A stretch of 64,000 bases of DNA, from contig NZ_BJOR01000001.1 of assembly GCF_006540305.1 (NCBI RefSeq), positions 3,968,001 through 4,032,000 of the forward strand, written 5' to 3'. The position numbers and the translations under genes are program-made. The notes beneath the pieces were generated by a model, which saw nothing but the letters and a program-made list of their open reading frames with translations, was not told the DNA's origin and searched no databases. Positions 25,360-33,993 of the stretch are shown in pieces; positions within the stretch are counted from its first letter, which is position 1, and each line of letters opens with the position of its first letter. The stretch comes from Streptomyces sp. 6-11-2. Its GTDB lineage: Bacteria; Actinomycetota; Actinomycetes; Streptomycetales; Streptomycetaceae.

Positions 25360-26217
25360 TCAGCGCACGTGCTCCTTGGCGATATTCGCGATGAACTGAC
25401 GTGACTGCTCCACGTTCAGGGCCTGCGCCCGCAGATGCTCGTACATCACGCTGTACTTCTGGACGTCGTTCGCCTTCTCCAGATACAGGTCGCTGGTGAC
25501 GCCCTCGATGTAGACCACGCTGGAGTCCGCCGTGTCCGGGAACTCGAGGATCGCGTACTGGCCGTTGAGGCCCGGGTGCGCGCCCATGTCGAAGGGGATG
25601 ACCTGCACGGTCACGTGCGGCAGTTGGGACTGTTCGACCAGGTGCTCCAACTGCTCCCGCATCATGGCGGGGCTGCCGACGATCCGGCGCAGGGCGGCCT
25701 CGTCCAGGACCGTCCACAGCCGCAACGGGTTCTCGGCGGCGGAGATTCGTTCCTGCCGCCGCATCCTGACCTGCACCCGCTTCTCGATGTCGGCGGGCGC
25801 CGTCTCCGGCAGGGCACCGGAGATCAGTGCCTCCGCGTACTGGCGGGTCTGAAGCAGCCCCGGAACGACCTGGGGGTCGTAGATCCGCAGGCTCGCCGCG
25901 TCCGTCTCCAGGCCGATGTAGACGCTGTAGGGGATGTCGCCGAAGGAGTGCCACCAGCCCTGCTGGCGCGAGTCCTTGGCCATCTGCATCAGCGAGTCGA
26001 CGATCCGGTGGTCCTCCACCTCGTAGACGCCGCACAGATCGCGCACGTCACGCTGGCTGATGCTGCGCCGGCCGTTCTCCAGGCGGCTGATCTTCGACTG
26101 CGACACCAGCAGCCGCTCGGCCACCTCCTCGGCCGTCATGCCCTTGAGTTCGCGCAGCCTGCGCAACTCCTGGCCCAGCCGGCGCCGCCTGACAGTGGGA
26201 TTGACATTGGACGCCAC
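25360..26217 (-). CDS. XRE-family regulator with DUF5753 domain (second copy)
   Basis: A 285-residue protein from ATG 26217. The helix-turn-helix is at about residues 14-60 (LRRLRELKGMTAEEVAERLL then SQSKISRLENGRRSISQRDV). The DUF5753 part includes LRIYDPQVVPGLLQTRQYAE, RMRRQERISAAENPLRLW, VTVQVIPFDMGAHPG and SDLYLEKANDVQKYSVMYEH. This is the standard Streptomyces type, related to WhiJ/BldB-associated regulators. No HATPase gene adjoins it. Confidence 0.93.
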   Translation of the reverse strand: MASNVNPTVRRRRLGQELRRLRELKGMTAEEVAERLLVSQSKISRLENGRRSISQRDVRDLCGVYEVEDHRIVDSLMQMAKDSRQQGWWHSFGDIPYSVYIGLETDAASLRIYDPQVVPGLLQTRQYAEALISGALPETAPADIEKRVQVRMRRQERISAAENPLRLWTVLDEAALRRIVGSPAMMREQLEHLVEQSQLPHVTVQVIPFDMGAHPGLNGQYAILEFPDTADSSVVYIEGVTSDLYLEKANDVQKYSVMYEHLRAQALNVEQSRQFIANIAKEHVR

Positions 26218-26501
26218 GGGACGTGCACCTCCGGCTGCATGCCTCTACTTTGCGTATCTGCTGCTGAGCAGACTGCCACCAAGGTGCTTACTACCGCTGG
26301 GAAACGCCGGATATGCAGCGGGTACACGTCAGTTCGGGCACATACTCCGTCCCGGAACAAGGCCGAAGCGGCGGCGGGACGCGTACGAGGTGTACGTTCC
26401 CGCCGCCCCTGTCGATCCTGCGGCTCCCGGACCGTCGCTCCGGGGCTGGGGACTGCGGTGCGGCGTTGTTCTGTACGGTGCGGCGCTCCGTACGGTGCGG
26501 C
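26218..26501. other. Intergenic region between XRE and GOLPH3-like genes
   Basis: 284 bp without a supportable gene. It carries the promoter of the XRE gene (an AT-richer patch TACTTTGCGTATCTG near 26249-26263) and a short direct repeat GTACGGTGCGG near 26474-26505. Nothing else stands out. Confidence 0.4.
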
Positions 26502-27260
26502 TCAGTGGGCCACGGCACGGACCATGGAACCGCGGCGTGGCTGCATCGGAACGCCGCGGGCGGGTTCCGCCGCGGGCCTGGTGCCCGCCCCGCCCTGGCG
26601 GCCGGCCGCCGAGGCCGCGCCGCGGCGCGGCTGCGCCCCCACGCCGTTCTGGACGTCCATCACGGCGTGCGCCACGAGTCCGCCCATGGGGTCGTGCCGG
26701 ATCAGGTCCCTGAGCCGGGACCGTGACGACCGACCCTCATTGCCGGGGTACAGGTGCTTGCCGAGGCCGACCGCGTGCGCCAGCGCGGCGAGCGCGGCGG
26801 TCCGCGGGTCCGGCGGTACGCCGGTGCGGATCGCCGAGTCCAGCCGGGCCCTGATCTCCCGGCTGATGGCGGTGTCCGTCGCCTGGTAGCGAGTCGTCGG
26901 CAGCACCCCGCACATCTGGCCGGCCACGGCGTGCACCATGCCGCACCGCTCCAGATGCGAGAGGTAGGTCTGGCGCAGCCCGAGACGCGGCCCGCCGATC
27001 CAGTGGACGGCCCGTACCGGAGCGCCGCGCCTTCGCAGCAACTCCAACGCGCAGTCCAGAGTTGGATCTCCTGTCGGCCGTGGCACCACCACGGCGATAC
27101 GATCCCCGTCTGGGGCTATCCGTCCGGCCAGCGCCAGCTCCACTAGCTGTGCTCCGGCCAGACCGAGGTCGAGCGACTGCGGCTGCGCAGTGGTACCCGT
27201 GGCCGGGTCCAGTGCCAGCAGCAGAAGCTCCTCCGGAAGTGTTCTGCGGCTCCTGCCCAT
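26502..27260 (-). CDS. GOLPH3/VPS74 (GPP34) family protein
   Basis: A 252-residue protein from ATG 27260. The start RTLPEELLLLALDPATG and the Leu/Ala-rich helices that follow (LDLGLAGAQLVELALAGRIA, LDCALELLRRRG, TYLSHLERCGMVHAV, ISREIRARLDSAI, ALAALAHAVGLGKHLYPG) are those of bacterial GPP34 proteins, common in Streptomyces. Eukaryotic relatives bind PI4P; the bacterial role is unclear but may involve membranes. The C-terminal 50 residues are a low-complexity Arg/Ala/Gly tail. Confidence 0.85.
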   Translation of the reverse strand: MGRSRRTLPEELLLLALDPATGTTAQPQSLDLGLAGAQLVELALAGRIAPDGDRIAVVVPRPTGDPTLDCALELLRRRGAPVRAVHWIGGPRLGLRQTYLSHLERCGMVHAVAGQMCGVLPTTRYQATDTAISREIRARLDSAIRTGVPPDPRTAALAALAHAVGLGKHLYPGNEGRSSRSRLRDLIRHDPMGGLVAHAVMDVQNGVGAQPRRGAASAAGRQGGAGTRPAAEPARGVPMQPRRGSMVRAVAH

Positions 27261-27520
27261 CCATGCCTCCCCGCGTGGATGAATGACAGGGTGACCCCTC
27301 TCACATTGGTCTGTCGAGGGTGCGTGACCGGTTCGTAAGGGAACCGGTAGGTATGTCGTTCTCGTCTACCGCATGGGTTTGGTCCGTACACAGGACACTG
27401 GTACATGGTTCGGACAGCGGTACGACCAAGGGTTCGGCTGCGTCGTCCGGGTGGCGGTTCGGATCCTGATTCACGGTTCGGTAGCGGCACGTTGGGCGTG
27501 CGGCACATGAGGAGGCATCG

Positions 27521-30157
27521 GTGGCGGGCGAGTCCCCCGACAGGTCGAAGCAGCGCGAGTCGTCGGCACAGAAGACGTCGGGGAGCGCGGGTCCGGTTCC
27601 CGAGTCCAGGAACGAGGCCCGCGACCCGCGGCTCGCGCTGACGGGGGAGTCCGGGGAGTCGGCGGAGTCCCGTGAGCCGGGCTCGTCCGGTGGCTCCGAG
27701 GGGCGCGGCGGGGTCGATACGGCCACTCGGGTGCTTTCGACGCGGGACGTGAGGACGACGGCGAGGACCGGCGCCGCAGACGACGCCGACGGCACCGACG
27801 ACCCGGCTGACACTGCGGGCGCTGCCGCGGAGTCCGACGGTGACGGCGCCGGCGCGGCGGGTGACGCGCGCCTGCGTGCGGCGGTGGCCGCGTGGGTGGA
27901 CTCCGGGGACGACGACAAGCGCGCGGACACCGAGAACGCCTCCGGCGACGGGACGGGCGCGAAGGACGCGGGGACCGAGGGCGGCATCGAGGCTGAGGCC
28001 TCGGAGGACGCCTCCGGCGGGGCGGCTGCCGCGAGCGGGAAGGCCGGGGCCGAGTCTGGGACCGCCGGCGAGGCCGAGGCCGCGTCTGACGCGCGGGACG
28101 CCGAGGCCGAGGACGCCGACGACGCCGAGCCTACGAAGGCCCGTGTCGCGCCGGAGGGCGACGCCGACGGGCCCGAGGCCGCGTCTGACGCGCGGGACGC
28201 CGAGGCCGAGGACGCCGACGACGCCGAGCCTACGAAGGCCCCTGTCGCGCCGGAGGCCGACGCCGACGGGCCCGAGGACGCCGCGCGCGGGAAGGCCGGG
28301 ACCGAGCCCGAGGCCGCCGACGACGCTGCGGTGGGCGCTTCCGACGCCGAGGCCGCCGACGAAGCCGGCGACGCCAAGCGTGCCGAGGCCGAGGCCGCGC
28401 CCGGGGCTGCCGGGCGTGCGAAGGACGGCGTTGAGCCCGAGGCTGACGCCGAGGGGCCCGACGACGCCGACGGCGCCAAGCGCGACGGCCAGGGCAAGGG
28501 CTCCGGCGACGGCAAGCGCGCCGAAGCCGATGAGGCCGCGGAGGACGACGACCCCGGAGCCGGTGACGGCGGCTCGGAGGGGGTGGCCTCGGACGAGAAG
28601 CCGCCCGTGGACCAGCCCACCACCATGCTGAAGATCGGCGGCGCCGCCAAGCCCCAGGTCGACCAGCCCACGACCATGCTCAAGCTGGGCGGCGACAAGA
28701 AGCGGGCGCCCGAGTCCGAGGCCGAGCGGACCAGCAAGTTCGTCGCGCTCAAGCCGCTCGACTCCCCGCAGCCCCGCAAGCCGCGGCCCGCGCAGCCGGA
28801 CACGCCCACGTCCAAGCCCGTACCCGCGGCCGCCGTCCCACAGGTCGGTCCCGAGCGCACCACCCAGCAGCCGCTGCCCCCCAAGCCGCCGCTGGACCTG
28901 CTGGCCGAGCTGACGAACACTCCGCCGCCCCCGGAGACCCCGCTGCGCACCACGGTGCGCCGCCTCAAGATCTGGACCCCGCTGGTCGTCCTCCTGCTGA
29001 TCGTCTTTGCGATCGTGCAGGCCGTGCGCCCGCTGCCCGACCCCACCTTCGCGCTGACCGCCGAGGACACCTACACCTTCCCAGGCGAGCAGGTGAAGCT
29101 GCCGTGGCCCGACGAGGGCCAGGGCTGGATGGGCGTGGACGGCGTCGGCACGATGGACCACTTCGGCGAGCAGAAGCCGGTCGCCATCGGCTCGGTCGCC
29201 AAGACCATGACCGCGTACATCATCCTGCGCGACCACCCGCTGAAGGCCGGCGAGGAAGGCCCGAAGATCGAGATCGACCCGACGGCGGAGAAGGAGGGCG
29301 GCTACGACAAGGCCGGCGAGTCCACGCTCAACACCATGAAGGCCGGCGACTTCCTCACCGAGAAGCAGGCCCTGTCCGCGGTCATGATCCCCTCCGCGAA
29401 CAACATCGCGCGCCTGCTGGCCCGTTGGGACGCGGGCTCCGAGGCGGAGTTCGTCAAGAAGATGAACGCCACCGCCAAGGAACTCGGGATGGCGAACACC
29501 ACGTACACCGACCCCTCGGGTCTGAAGGAGACCACCGTCTCCACCGCCGAGGACCAGGTGAAGCTCGGCAACGCGGCCATGACGATGCCGGCCATGGTGG
29601 CCATCACCAGCGCGGCCAGCTGGACGGACCCGACCGGGAAGTACTGGAACAACTACAACGAGTTGCCGTACACCATCGGCGCGATCGGCATCAAGACCGG
29701 CTCCACCACCGCGGCCGGCGGCAACCTGCTCTTCGCCGCCCAGAAGCAGGTCGGCGGCCGGACGGTGACCATCGTCGGCGCGATCCTCGGCCAGCACAAG
29801 CGGGAGATCCTCGCGACGGTCAACGCGGTCAGCAAGACCGCGCTGCTCGCCGCCAAGGACGTGCCGACCTCGGCGAAGATCCTGAAGAAGGGCGACGTCG
29901 TCGGGTACGTCGACGACCAGCTCGGCGGCCACACCCCGGTCGTCGTCACCAAGGACGTCACCGCGGTCGGCTGGGCCGGCCTGCGACTCGAGCTGTCCCT
30001 CTCCACGGACGTACTGCCGCACACCGCGAAGGCCGGCACGGAGGTGGGCATGCTCACCGTCGGTGACGGCGGGGACGGTGCCGTACAGGTGCCCGTGGCC
30101 CTCCAGGACGATCTCGCCGAGCCGGGCTTCCCGGCCAGGCTGACGCGCATCGGCTGA
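27521..30157 (+). CDS. Membrane-anchored D-alanyl-D-alanine carboxypeptidase with long acidic cytoplasmic tail
   Basis: An 878-residue protein from GTG 27521 (ATGAGGAGGC upstream). Residues 1-440 form a disordered Ala/Asp/Glu tail with a 33-residue tandem duplication, then two copies of the motif DQPTTMLK. A membrane helix lies near 484-503 (WTPLVVLLLIVFAIVQAV). The exported part is a low-molecular-weight PBP with all three catalytic motifs: S558-V-A-K561, S625-A-N627 and K725-T-G. It trims the terminal D-Ala of peptidoglycan stem peptides (family knowledge). DQPTTxLK motifs with Thr are typical of Ser/Thr-kinase substrate tails, so phospho-control is possible. The position corresponds to a carboxypeptidase gene of the same region in S. 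coelicolor. Confidence 0.93.
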   Translation: MAGESPDRSKQRESSAQKTSGSAGPVPESRNEARDPRLALTGESGESAESREPGSSGGSEGRGGVDTATRVLSTRDVRTTARTGAADDADGTDDPADTAGAAAESDGDGAGAAGDARLRAAVAAWVDSGDDDKRADTENASGDGTGAKDAGTEGGIEAEASEDASGGAAAASGKAGAESGTAGEAEAASDARDAEAEDADDAEPTKARVAPEGDADGPEAASDARDAEAEDADDAEPTKAPVAPEADADGPEDAARGKAGTEPEAADDAAVGASDAEAADEAGDAKRAEAEAAPGAAGRAKDGVEPEADAEGPDDADGAKRDGQGKGSGDGKRAEADEAAEDDDPGAGDGGSEGVASDEKPPVDQPTTMLKIGGAAKPQVDQPTTMLKLGGDKKRAPESEAERTSKFVALKPLDSPQPRKPRPAQPDTPTSKPVPAAAVPQVGPERTTQQPLPPKPPLDLLAELTNTPPPPETPLRTTVRRLKIWTPLVVLLLIVFAIVQAVRPLPDPTFALTAEDTYTFPGEQVKLPWPDEGQGWMGVDGVGTMDHFGEQKPVAIGSVAKTMTAYIILRDHPLKAGEEGPKIEIDPTAEKEGGYDKAGESTLNTMKAGDFLTEKQALSAVMIPSANNIARLLARWDAGSEAEFVKKMNATAKELGMANTTYTDPSGLKETTVSTAEDQVKLGNAAMTMPAMVAITSAASWTDPTGKYWNNYNELPYTIGAIGIKTGSTTAAGGNLLFAAQKQVGGRTVTIVGAILGQHKREILATVNAVSKTALLAAKDVPTSAKILKKGDVVGYVDDQLGGHTPVVVTKDVTAVGWAGLRLELSLSTDVLPHTAKAGTEVGMLTVGDGGDGAVQVPVALQDDLAEPGFPARLTRIG
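28076..28273 (+). repeat. Two near-identical 99-nt tandem repeats inside the carboxypeptidase gene
   Basis: The copies 28076-28174 and 28175-28273 differ at only a few bases and encode 33-residue units starting EAASDARDAEAEDADDAEPT. They extend the acidic cytoplasmic tail in frame. Confidence 0.85.
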
Positions 30158-30322
30158 CCCCCGCGCCACCCGGCGGCCGTCGCCGCCCCCGCGCACCCCG
30201 TCGGGCAGCCCCACCCGGGAGCTGACCCGGCGGGGTGCGTGCTAGCGTCACGAATCGGGCACGTCGCCGGTCGTGGGACGCGGCGGCGAACAGAGAAATC
30301 AGGACACGGGGAGTGCCTTCAG

Positions 30323-32209
30323 GTGGCCACAGCGGATCCGACACGCGCCGACGACGCCGATCCGGGCCCGGGCAACGGTTCGCGAATAGAAGCGTCCACG
30401 TCTGACACGGACGGTGACCGCGGGCGGCCGGGTGGCCCGGTGGGCGACCCTGGGGAGCATGGGGACGGTGAACGGTCCCGCGCCCGGTCGGCGGTCATGG
30501 CGGTACGGGAGCGGATGCTGCGGCACCCGGTCCTGTCCGTCACCGTCCTGGCCGGTCTGCTGCACATCGTCTGGTTCTTCACGTTCGCCAACAGCGGCGG
30601 CGACCTCGCGGCGCAGGACGCCTGGGCCGAGTTCGTCGGCCGGCACCCCGACTCGGCGTACAACCTCGCCTGGTACGGCGGCATGCACCCGGTGTCGTAC
30701 AGCGTGGTGTCGCCGTATCTGATGTCCCTCCTCGGCGTCCGTACGACGATGATGATCGCCGGCACGGCCTCGGCGGGCCTGCTGACGCTGGTGCTCATCC
30801 GCAGCCGCTCGGTCAGGAACCCGTTGTGGGCCGCGCTGATGGGCGTCTTCGGGCTGCTGTGCAACGCGCTGTCGGGCCGGGTGACCTTCGGGCTGGGCAC
30901 GATGTTCGCGCTGGGCGCGGTCGCGGCCGTGTTCTGCTGGCCGCACCGCTGGCGCTTCAAACGCTGGGCGAAGGCGCTGGTCGCGGCCCCGCTGGCCGCG
31001 CTCGCCACCATGTCCTCACCGGTGGCGGGCCTGTTCGTGGGCCTGGTCGCGGTCGCGCTGTTCCTCCAGAAGCGCCGGCCCGGCGCGTGGGCGCTGGGCC
31101 TGGCCCCGGCCGCGGTGGTGGCCGCGTCGGCCTGGCTGTTCCCGTTCTCCGGCACCCAGCCGATGGCGTTCGCCTCGGTGATCCTGCCCCTGATCTACGC
31201 CGTGTTCGCCGTCGTCCTCGTCCCCCGGGAGTGGAAGACGGTCCGGATCACGTCCGCGGTGTACGGCCTGGCGGTCGTCATGGTCTGGCTGATCAGCTCC
31301 CAGATCGGCTCCAACATCACCCGGCTGGCCATGCTGTTCGGCGGGGTGGTCCTGGTGGCGGCGCTGCCGTTCGCGGTCCCGCGCTCGCGCACCTGGTACA
31401 CGATCGTGCTGGCCGTCGCCGTCTTCGTCGGCTGGATAGGGTTCAAGTCGGTCGACGACATCGTCAACACCACGCCCGCCGCCTCCTGGGCGCGCGAGCT
31501 GGCCCCCCTGGTCAACCAGTTGCAGCAGGTGGGCGCGGAGAAGGGCCGCGTCGAGGTGGTCCCCGCCCGCTCCCACCGCGAGGCCTCCGCGCTGGCGCCC
31601 TACGTCAACCTGGCCCGCGGCTGGAACCGGCAGGCCGACATGCAGCGCAACCCGCTCTTCTACGACGACACGCTCAACTCGGCGAACTACCATGACTGGT
31701 TGCAGCGGTGGGCGGTGCACTACGTGGTGCTGCCCAAGGGCGACGTCGACGGCAACGGCGGCGAGCGCGAACGCGCGCTGGTGCAGGAGGGCATGCCGTA
31801 CCTCAAGCAGGTCTGGGGCGACGCCAACTGGCAGCTGTTCAAGGTCACCGACCCCGCGTCGCTCGCCGAGCCGGACGCGGTCGTCGAACGCGCCGAACAG
31901 GGCGAGATGACCCTCCAGGTGCGCAAGGCCGGCCGCGTCCTCATCCGCATCCCGTACTCGCCCTGGCTGAGCCTCGTCGACGAGCAGGGCAAGAGCCTCA
32001 AGCCGCCCCAGGAGACCGACGCCTCCAAGCACCGCGCCGAGGGCGAGCCGAAGACGTACGACAACGTCAACGGCTGCCTCATGGAGACGGAGCAGGACGT
32101 CGAGGGCGACAAGTGGACCGTGCTGGTCGCGCCGAAGGCGGGCACGTACCGCCTGGCGGCGCCGTACCAGCTGCCGCGGGGCACGCCGTGCCCGGACGAG
32201 TTGAAGTGA
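30323..32209 (+). CDS. Polytopic membrane protein of unknown function
   Basis: A 628-residue protein; GTG 30323 is chosen for GGGGAG about 10 nt upstream, since the longer frame begins with an unlikely sequence. A charged N-terminal tail of about 55 residues precedes roughly ten membrane helices (VLSVTVLAGLLHIVWFFTFA, LWAALMGVFGLLCNALSG, YAVFAVVLVPREW, IVLAVAVFVGWIGF). A soluble domain of about 240 residues follows (ASALAPYVNLARGWNRQADM; VHYVVLPKGDV). The acidic loop after helix one (NSGGDLAAQDAWAEF) recalls GT-C glycosyltransferases, but no diagnostic motif is certain. It follows the carboxypeptidase gene by 165 bp on the same strand, which would suit an envelope role. Confidence 0.75.
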   Translation: MATADPTRADDADPGPGNGSRIEASTSDTDGDRGRPGGPVGDPGEHGDGERSRARSAVMAVRERMLRHPVLSVTVLAGLLHIVWFFTFANSGGDLAAQDAWAEFVGRHPDSAYNLAWYGGMHPVSYSVVSPYLMSLLGVRTTMMIAGTASAGLLTLVLIRSRSVRNPLWAALMGVFGLLCNALSGRVTFGLGTMFALGAVAAVFCWPHRWRFKRWAKALVAAPLAALATMSSPVAGLFVGLVAVALFLQKRRPGAWALGLAPAAVVAASAWLFPFSGTQPMAFASVILPLIYAVFAVVLVPREWKTVRITSAVYGLAVVMVWLISSQIGSNITRLAMLFGGVVLVAALPFAVPRSRTWYTIVLAVAVFVGWIGFKSVDDIVNTTPAASWARELAPLVNQLQQVGAEKGRVEVVPARSHREASALAPYVNLARGWNRQADMQRNPLFYDDTLNSANYHDWLQRWAVHYVVLPKGDVDGNGGERERALVQEGMPYLKQVWGDANWQLFKVTDPASLAEPDAVVERAEQGEMTLQVRKAGRVLIRIPYSPWLSLVDEQGKSLKPPQETDASKHRAEGEPKTYDNVNGCLMETEQDVEGDKWTVLVAPKAGTYRLAAPYQLPRGTPCPDELK

Positions 32210-32224
32210 CCGCTGCCGGGTGCG

Positions 32225-32256
32225 GGGGGTCTGGGGACTGCTGCCCCCAGACCCCC
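32225..32256. terminator. 12-bp hairpin terminator
   Basis: GGGGGTCTGGGG (32225-32236) pairs with CCCCAGACCCCC (32245-32256), loop 8 nt. It follows the membrane protein stop by 15 bp and precedes the convergent peroxidase gene. Confidence 0.85.
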
Positions 32257-32343
32257 GCTCCGGACTGAACGGCCTCGGCGTGAACGCCCCTGGTGGCAAG
32301 CCCTTCACGCGGGACGCGTGCGGGCGGGCGTGGGGCGGGCCCG

Positions 32344-32865
32344 TCAGGCGAGCTGCTGCTCGACGGCCGCGACCAGCTCGGCGGCCTCGGGGCCGGTCTG
32401 CGGGGAGAACCGGGCGACGACCTTGCCGTCCCGGCCGACCAGGAACTTCTCGAAGTTCCAGCGGATGTCCCCGCTGTGGCCCCCGGCGTCGGCGAAGCCG
32501 GTCAGACGCTCGTAGAGCGCGTGCCGCCCCTCCCCGTTCACCTCGACCTTCTCGGTCATGGGGAAGGTGACGCCGTACGTGGCGGAACAGAACTCGGCGA
32601 TCTCCTCGGCGCTGCCCGGCTCCTGCCCCATGAACTGGTTGCACGGAACCCCGAGCACGGTGAAGCCCTGCCCGGCGTACCGCTCGTGCAGTTGTTCGAG
32701 CCCGGCGTACTGCGGGGTGAGCCCGCACTTGGACGCCACGTTCACGATGAGCACGACCTGCCCCGCGTACTGCCCGAGGCCGGCCGGCCCGCCCTGGAGA
32801 GCGCCGATCTCCACGGCCAGGGGGGAGTCCGGGGCGATGGCGCCGTTGCTGTCTGAAGTGGTCAT
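32344..32865 (-). CDS. Glutathione peroxidase family thiol peroxidase
   Basis: A 173-residue protein of the GPx/thioredoxin fold. The peroxidatic Cys lies in VLIVNVASKCGLTPQYAGLE and the partner motif follows in VLGVPCNQFMGQEPGS, with the resolving-type Cys in EIAEFCSATYGVTFP; WNFEKFLVGRDGKVVARF closes the fold. With no selenocysteine and mycothiol rather than glutathione in Streptomyces, it probably uses thioredoxin to reduce peroxides. It ends 88 bp from the hairpin of the convergent gene and lies 9 bp downstream of the ArsR-type gene on the same strand, so they may be co-transcribed. Confidence 0.93.
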   Translation of the reverse strand: MTTSDSNGAIAPDSPLAVEIGALQGGPAGLGQYAGQVVLIVNVASKCGLTPQYAGLEQLHERYAGQGFTVLGVPCNQFMGQEPGSAEEIAEFCSATYGVTFPMTEKVEVNGEGRHALYERLTGFADAGGHSGDIRWNFEKFLVGRDGKVVARFSPQTGPEAAELVAAVEQQLA

Positions 32866-32874
32866 GAGCGGATG

Positions 32875-33912
32875 CTAGCCGCGCGGGGGTGGCACTGCCG
32901 AGCGGCGGTCTCCTTGCCCGGGCTCGTCTCCGGCGCCCGTCCTTGAGGCTGCCGCCTCGACGAGGACCTGGCCCGCCCCGGTGCGCGAGTACAGCACCGA
33001 TCGTCCGGCGCGGCGGCGCTCCACCAGCCCCGCGTCCAGCAGTACGCGCAGATGGCGGCCCACGGAGCCCAGCTTCTGCCCGGTCACGGCGGTCAGCTGG
33101 GTGGTGCTGAGCGGCGAGTCGAGCAGGATCAGCACCTGCGCGCGGGTACGGCCCAGCAGTGCGAGGAGGCCCGTGGGAACCGCGGAGCGGTGGGCGTCGG
33201 TGTCGGCGAGGGCGCCGGCGCAGGGGTAGACGACGGCGTACCGGCGCCGCGTCTCGTCCCACGACACCCAGCCGGCCTTCGGGGTGACCGGTACGAAGAC
33301 GAGCTGGGCGCCGGAGATCTCGCGCGGCGGATACTCGTGCAGGTTGACCTGGAACCGGCTCTCGCCGAGCCAGCGCGTGCCCGGCCGCAGGGTGTCCAGT
33401 ACCGCCGCCCAGCCGCCCCGGCTGACCTGCGCGGTCCGTGCCACGACATCGGCTTCGAGGACGCGCCGCCGCCGGGCCCAGGAGGGCTGTACGGCGTCCG
33501 CCCAGACGTACTCCAGGAGCCGGGCCGCGCGCTCGGGCAGGTCGTCCCGATCCAGCGCGGCCGGCAGCGGCCCGGCGAGCGAGGTCCGCAGGTGCGCGCG
33601 GGCGTCCGCCGGGTCGGTGACGCGTACCCGCTCGACCCCCTCCTCGAAGGACTCCTCGTCCCGTGGCGTGGGGGTGAGGAAGTCGGCGATCCAGTCCCGG
33701 CCGAGTCCGGCGCGGACGAGGAGCGCGGTGACGGGGTCGTCGGCGAGGAGCCGCCGGTAGGCGGGCAGGTGTGCGCGCAGCCACGCCTGTTCGCCGGGGT
33801 GATGGCCGGTGCCCGCGTGCAGCAGCTCCAGGCTCGCGAAGGTCTCGGCGAGCGGCGAAAGCAGGAACCGGCTCCCGGCGAGCGTGTCGGCGTTGACCTG
33901 CCACCAGCCCAT
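32875..33912 (-). CDS. ArsR-type winged-helix transcriptional regulator with large N-domain
   Basis: A 345-residue protein from ATG 33912 (GGGAGGGTCC upstream). The N-terminal 240 residues are an uncharacterised domain (MGWWQVNADTLAGSRFLLSP start, common to this group). The C-terminal winged helix reads LALLGRTRAQVLILLDSPLS, TTQLTAVTGQKLGSVGRHLR (recognition helix), VLLDAGLVERRRAGRSVLYS (wing). It is divergent from an MFS exporter, with an 18-bp palindrome between them that is the likely operator. This regulator/MFS pair is frequent in Streptomyces; the effector is not known. Confidence 0.9.
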   Translation of the reverse strand: MGWWQVNADTLAGSRFLLSPLAETFASLELLHAGTGHHPGEQAWLRAHLPAYRRLLADDPVTALLVRAGLGRDWIADFLTPTPRDEESFEEGVERVRVTDPADARAHLRTSLAGPLPAALDRDDLPERAARLLEYVWADAVQPSWARRRRVLEADVVARTAQVSRGGWAAVLDTLRPGTRWLGESRFQVNLHEYPPREISGAQLVFVPVTPKAGWVSWDETRRRYAVVYPCAGALADTDAHRSAVPTGLLALLGRTRAQVLILLDSPLSTTQLTAVTGQKLGSVGRHLRVLLDAGLVERRRAGRSVLYSRTGAGQVLVEAAASRTGAGDEPGQGDRRSAVPPPRG

Positions 33913-33935
33913 GGACCCTCCCGCCCCCGGCGACC

Positions 33936-33953
33936 TTTCGCACCTGTGCGAAA
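33936..33953. promoter_or_regulatory. Palindromic operator between ArsR-type regulator and MFS gene
   Basis: A perfect inverted repeat, arms TTTCGCAC (33936-33943) and GTGCGAAA (33946-33953) around CT. It sits 24 bp before the regulator start and 41 bp before the MFS start, placed to repress both. Confidence 0.75.
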
Positions 33954-33993
33954 CAATAACCACTGGCTCCGTGCCCGCCCGAGACTCCGGCGC

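Noticed and set aside
27143..30214. 1023-codon open frame antisense to the carboxypeptidase gene
   Set aside because: It mirrors the codon pattern of the true gene in high-GC DNA, is Gly/Val/Arg/Leu-rich without domains, and has no ribosome site.
31016..33943. Long minus-strand frame spanning the membrane protein, peroxidase and ArsR-type genes
   Set aside because: It lies in a non-coding frame of all three recognised genes and has no homology-like segment.
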